This document shows, piece by piece, positions 62,001-64,000 of a stretch of DNA of 64,000 bases (position 1 is the stretch's first letter; every line of letters starts with the position of its first letter). Position numbers and translations under genes: made by a program. The DNA comes from Paramacrobiotus metropolitanus (taxonomy: Eukaryota; Tardigrada; Eutardigrada; Parachela; Macrobiotidae), in assembly GCF_019649055.1 (NCBI RefSeq), contig NW_026570309.1, positions 1 to 64,000 of the forward strand, in the 5' to 3' direction. Under the pieces are notes generated by a model. It had not been told where the DNA came from, did not search any database, and saw only the letters and a list, made by a program, of their open reading frames with translations.

Positions 62001-64000
62001 GATAAATCCGGTGTGTCTACCAAACACGTCATGGAGGAAATCGCCAATTTCCGTACTAACCAATGGAGAATTTGGAGGTGTGGTTCAGATTTTCTTCAGG
62101 TTTTCTTGCTTACTGATCAAATACCAAATAAAATTTTACGTTGAATTATTCGTCATACCCCTTAATTGTACACAGACTGCATGCGACACCGCGACGGCAT
62201 TACCCACTGCAGAGAAAAAAATCATTATTAAAACGTTTAAGATAACTGTTGATTCTTATTTTCACATGTAAAGTCGGAACTTAGGAAACAGCTTTTTATG
62301 TATTTTTTTGCAGCTTTGACTGGGTCAGCGTGCCTTTGGTGTACACCCAGGTAATGGAGCTTATGATGTTCGCAAATGTGACCTATTCTTCGATTTGGAG
62401 TTTTGACGACCGGCTTTTTGGTAGGTAGTAACGTTAGCCACGTATGGATACTTTTTCTGCTGTCTGTTCTCCCGACAATTCCTGGATCCATCGCAAGGCT
62501 ACGAGCATTTCTATGTGGATTTTTATTTTCCCGTTTTTACATTCTTACAAGTAAGCGGCGCTTTTACGCTTTTTGAAAATATTTCTGCTACATAATTTCT
62601 GGAATGACGCACCACTATGGTAAAGTCGTAGAAATGGCGTTCTGTAGGACAGTAACTTCGTTGCATGGGCTTTTGCCGAATAAAAGTATGCGTGAACTGT
62701 TTAAATCAAATTTTTTGTTATTCTATTGTCAAATTCTCTGAATGCAAATTGACTGAAGATTATTAATCGTCGTAATTAATCGGCTCTGGAGACCGATCGC
62801 TTACTTTTATTACGGCGAAACATGTGGATTATTGGCAGTGGGCTTCAAAATTCTGCACTTGTAGTTTTTTTTCTACGTTGGTTGGCTAAAGGTGGCCGAA
62901 TCACTGATTAATCCCTGGGGTGAGGATGATGACGATTTTGAGGTTAGTGCAGCATAAGATTAATATCACAATGCAAATGTTAACTGTCTAGTATGATTTT
63001 TCCTCATTTTAACGATCCGACATATATTATTATTGATTTTATTATTACATAATTATGTTTTGCACACCTTCACGCGGCATATATGTGAAACGAAAGACCG
63101 TATTTAAACAAACGCACAACAAAGTGAACAAATAATATTGTTGGAGAAACAGTATATTAGCAGTAGAACATGTGCAAATAGATTATATCGTTACGTCTTA
63201 TTTTAAATTTAACGGAGTTAAAATGAAATAAAAAAGTTTAGAAATAAAATTTAAAAAATTCAGAAGTTATTTATTGTAACTGATTTAGTTTTATTTTGAC
63301 CGGCAACCGGTTTTTCTTCAGGTAAACTGGTTTATCGATCGGCACGTGCAAGTCGCGTTTCTGACCGTGGATGAAAAGTGAGACAATCTTCAATATAACC
63401 AGTTCAACTAAACTTAATTAATTATCAGATAACACCCATTTGTCGGATTTAATTTCCTTAGATTTGCTCAAATGCCGACTATTGGCAAAGATCGTTATTG
63501 GAATACGACGGAGGTCAAGGTGCCGTATACCAATAAGCGGGATCTCACGCGACGATTAAGTGTCAACAATATTGGTTCCACAATGAATTTGCAGTGAGTT
63601 AAAAAACCAGAGGAATTTAAAACTGAGAAGCAGTTTCTTCTTTCACAGTTTTGACTTCTTTGTGCTTTTATGCAGAGTCGATACTTCTATAGCCAATAAA
63701 GTGTGGTGTATACTATTAAATTCTTTGTTGTTGTTCGAATTCTTTGAATATAAATATGCTGTACCAATACTTAATTAATTGCTATTTTTAATTTATTCTC
63801 AATCTGGTGTTAAATTTAGAAAATCGGCAAAAATCTTGAAGGTCAAATGAAACCATGGTGTTTATATTACGCAATAAAAGTGTATCTAATAAAAACGAAT
63901 TTTCTTCCACAGCATTCCTAATGGAGCGGCTCAGCTGCTGCAAATTCCGAATACATTGACGCTGCCAAAACCGGGCCGAATAGGTGGACTGTTGAATGGC
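59079..64000 (+). CDS. Bestrophin-family anion channel 4 (partial, runs off the window)
   Basis: Exons: 59079-59257, 61063-61197, 61322-61532, 61920-62077, 62314-62350, 62425-62550, 62865-62942, 63322-63377, 63462-63593 and 63913 to the window end. The 1200 coding bases make 400 codons so far. Diagnostic segments are [17 protein letters not shown], the neck [52 protein letters not shown] and the clasp GEDDDDFE. Intron 1 is 1.8 kb, the longest in the four bestrophins, and contains short ACGTGACA repeats near 60670-60705. The stop codon and the rest of the cytoplasmic tail lie to the right of base 64000. Confidence 0.92.

Overview
The window is eukaryotic, gene-dense animal DNA. Genes are split by GT-AG introns, mostly 50-700 bp, and several carry cleavable signal peptides. 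Bestrophin chloride channels, an IGFBP-type domain, an astacin domain, a receptor tyrosine kinase, an LRR family and a METTL24-like protein point to a small-genome invertebrate. A tardigrade or another ecdysozoan would fit, but nothing in the sequence proves the taxon. I rebuilt exon chains by hand from splice sites, reading phase and paralogue comparison; coordinates of multi-exon genes span first to last coding base.

Layout. (1) 0.15-7.1 kb, minus strand: an array of a secreted Cys-rich/LRR-like family. It has two intact genes (B, C), one frameshifted copy (A) and one relic exon at the left edge (Z). The three nearly complete copies share a promoter-like element about 220 bp upstream of the ATG. 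(2) 8.2-15.8 kb, plus: a secreted IGFBP-domain Cys-rich protein with a 3.9-kb intron. (3) 16.6-19.9 kb, plus: bestrophin 1, ten coding exons. (4) 22.5-38.4 kb, minus: a second LRR family (G1, G2, G3, pseudogene G4 and relic G5), most copies having a signal peptide and some a GPI-like tail. A single receptor tyrosine kinase gene sits inside this array. G2 and G3 are a tandem segmental duplication with an apparently identical 374-bp tract. (5) 39.8-42.05 kb, plus: a type II membrane METTL24-like methyltransferase-family protein. (6) 42.3-42.8 kb, minus: a rhodopsin-type GPCR fragment with a frameshift. (7) 46.6-64 kb, plus: bestrophins 2, 3 and 4 in tandem, the last running off the window.

The most interesting locus is 26060-29358 (minus). 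Nine phase-consistent exons encode a 764-residue single-pass protein. Its whole structured ectodomain is an astacin-like metalloprotease fold with two of three zinc histidines replaced (HExxHxxGFxHE reads RELMHVLGFYNE). A Ser/Thr-rich stalk, a transmembrane helix and an apparently active tyrosine kinase follow. A pseudo-astacin receptor tyrosine kinase is not an architecture I recognise.

Shared themes: tandem duplication, graded decay of copies, gene conversion, and secreted or membrane receptors. Two short inverted-repeat elements and several hairpins account for part of the non-coding sequence.
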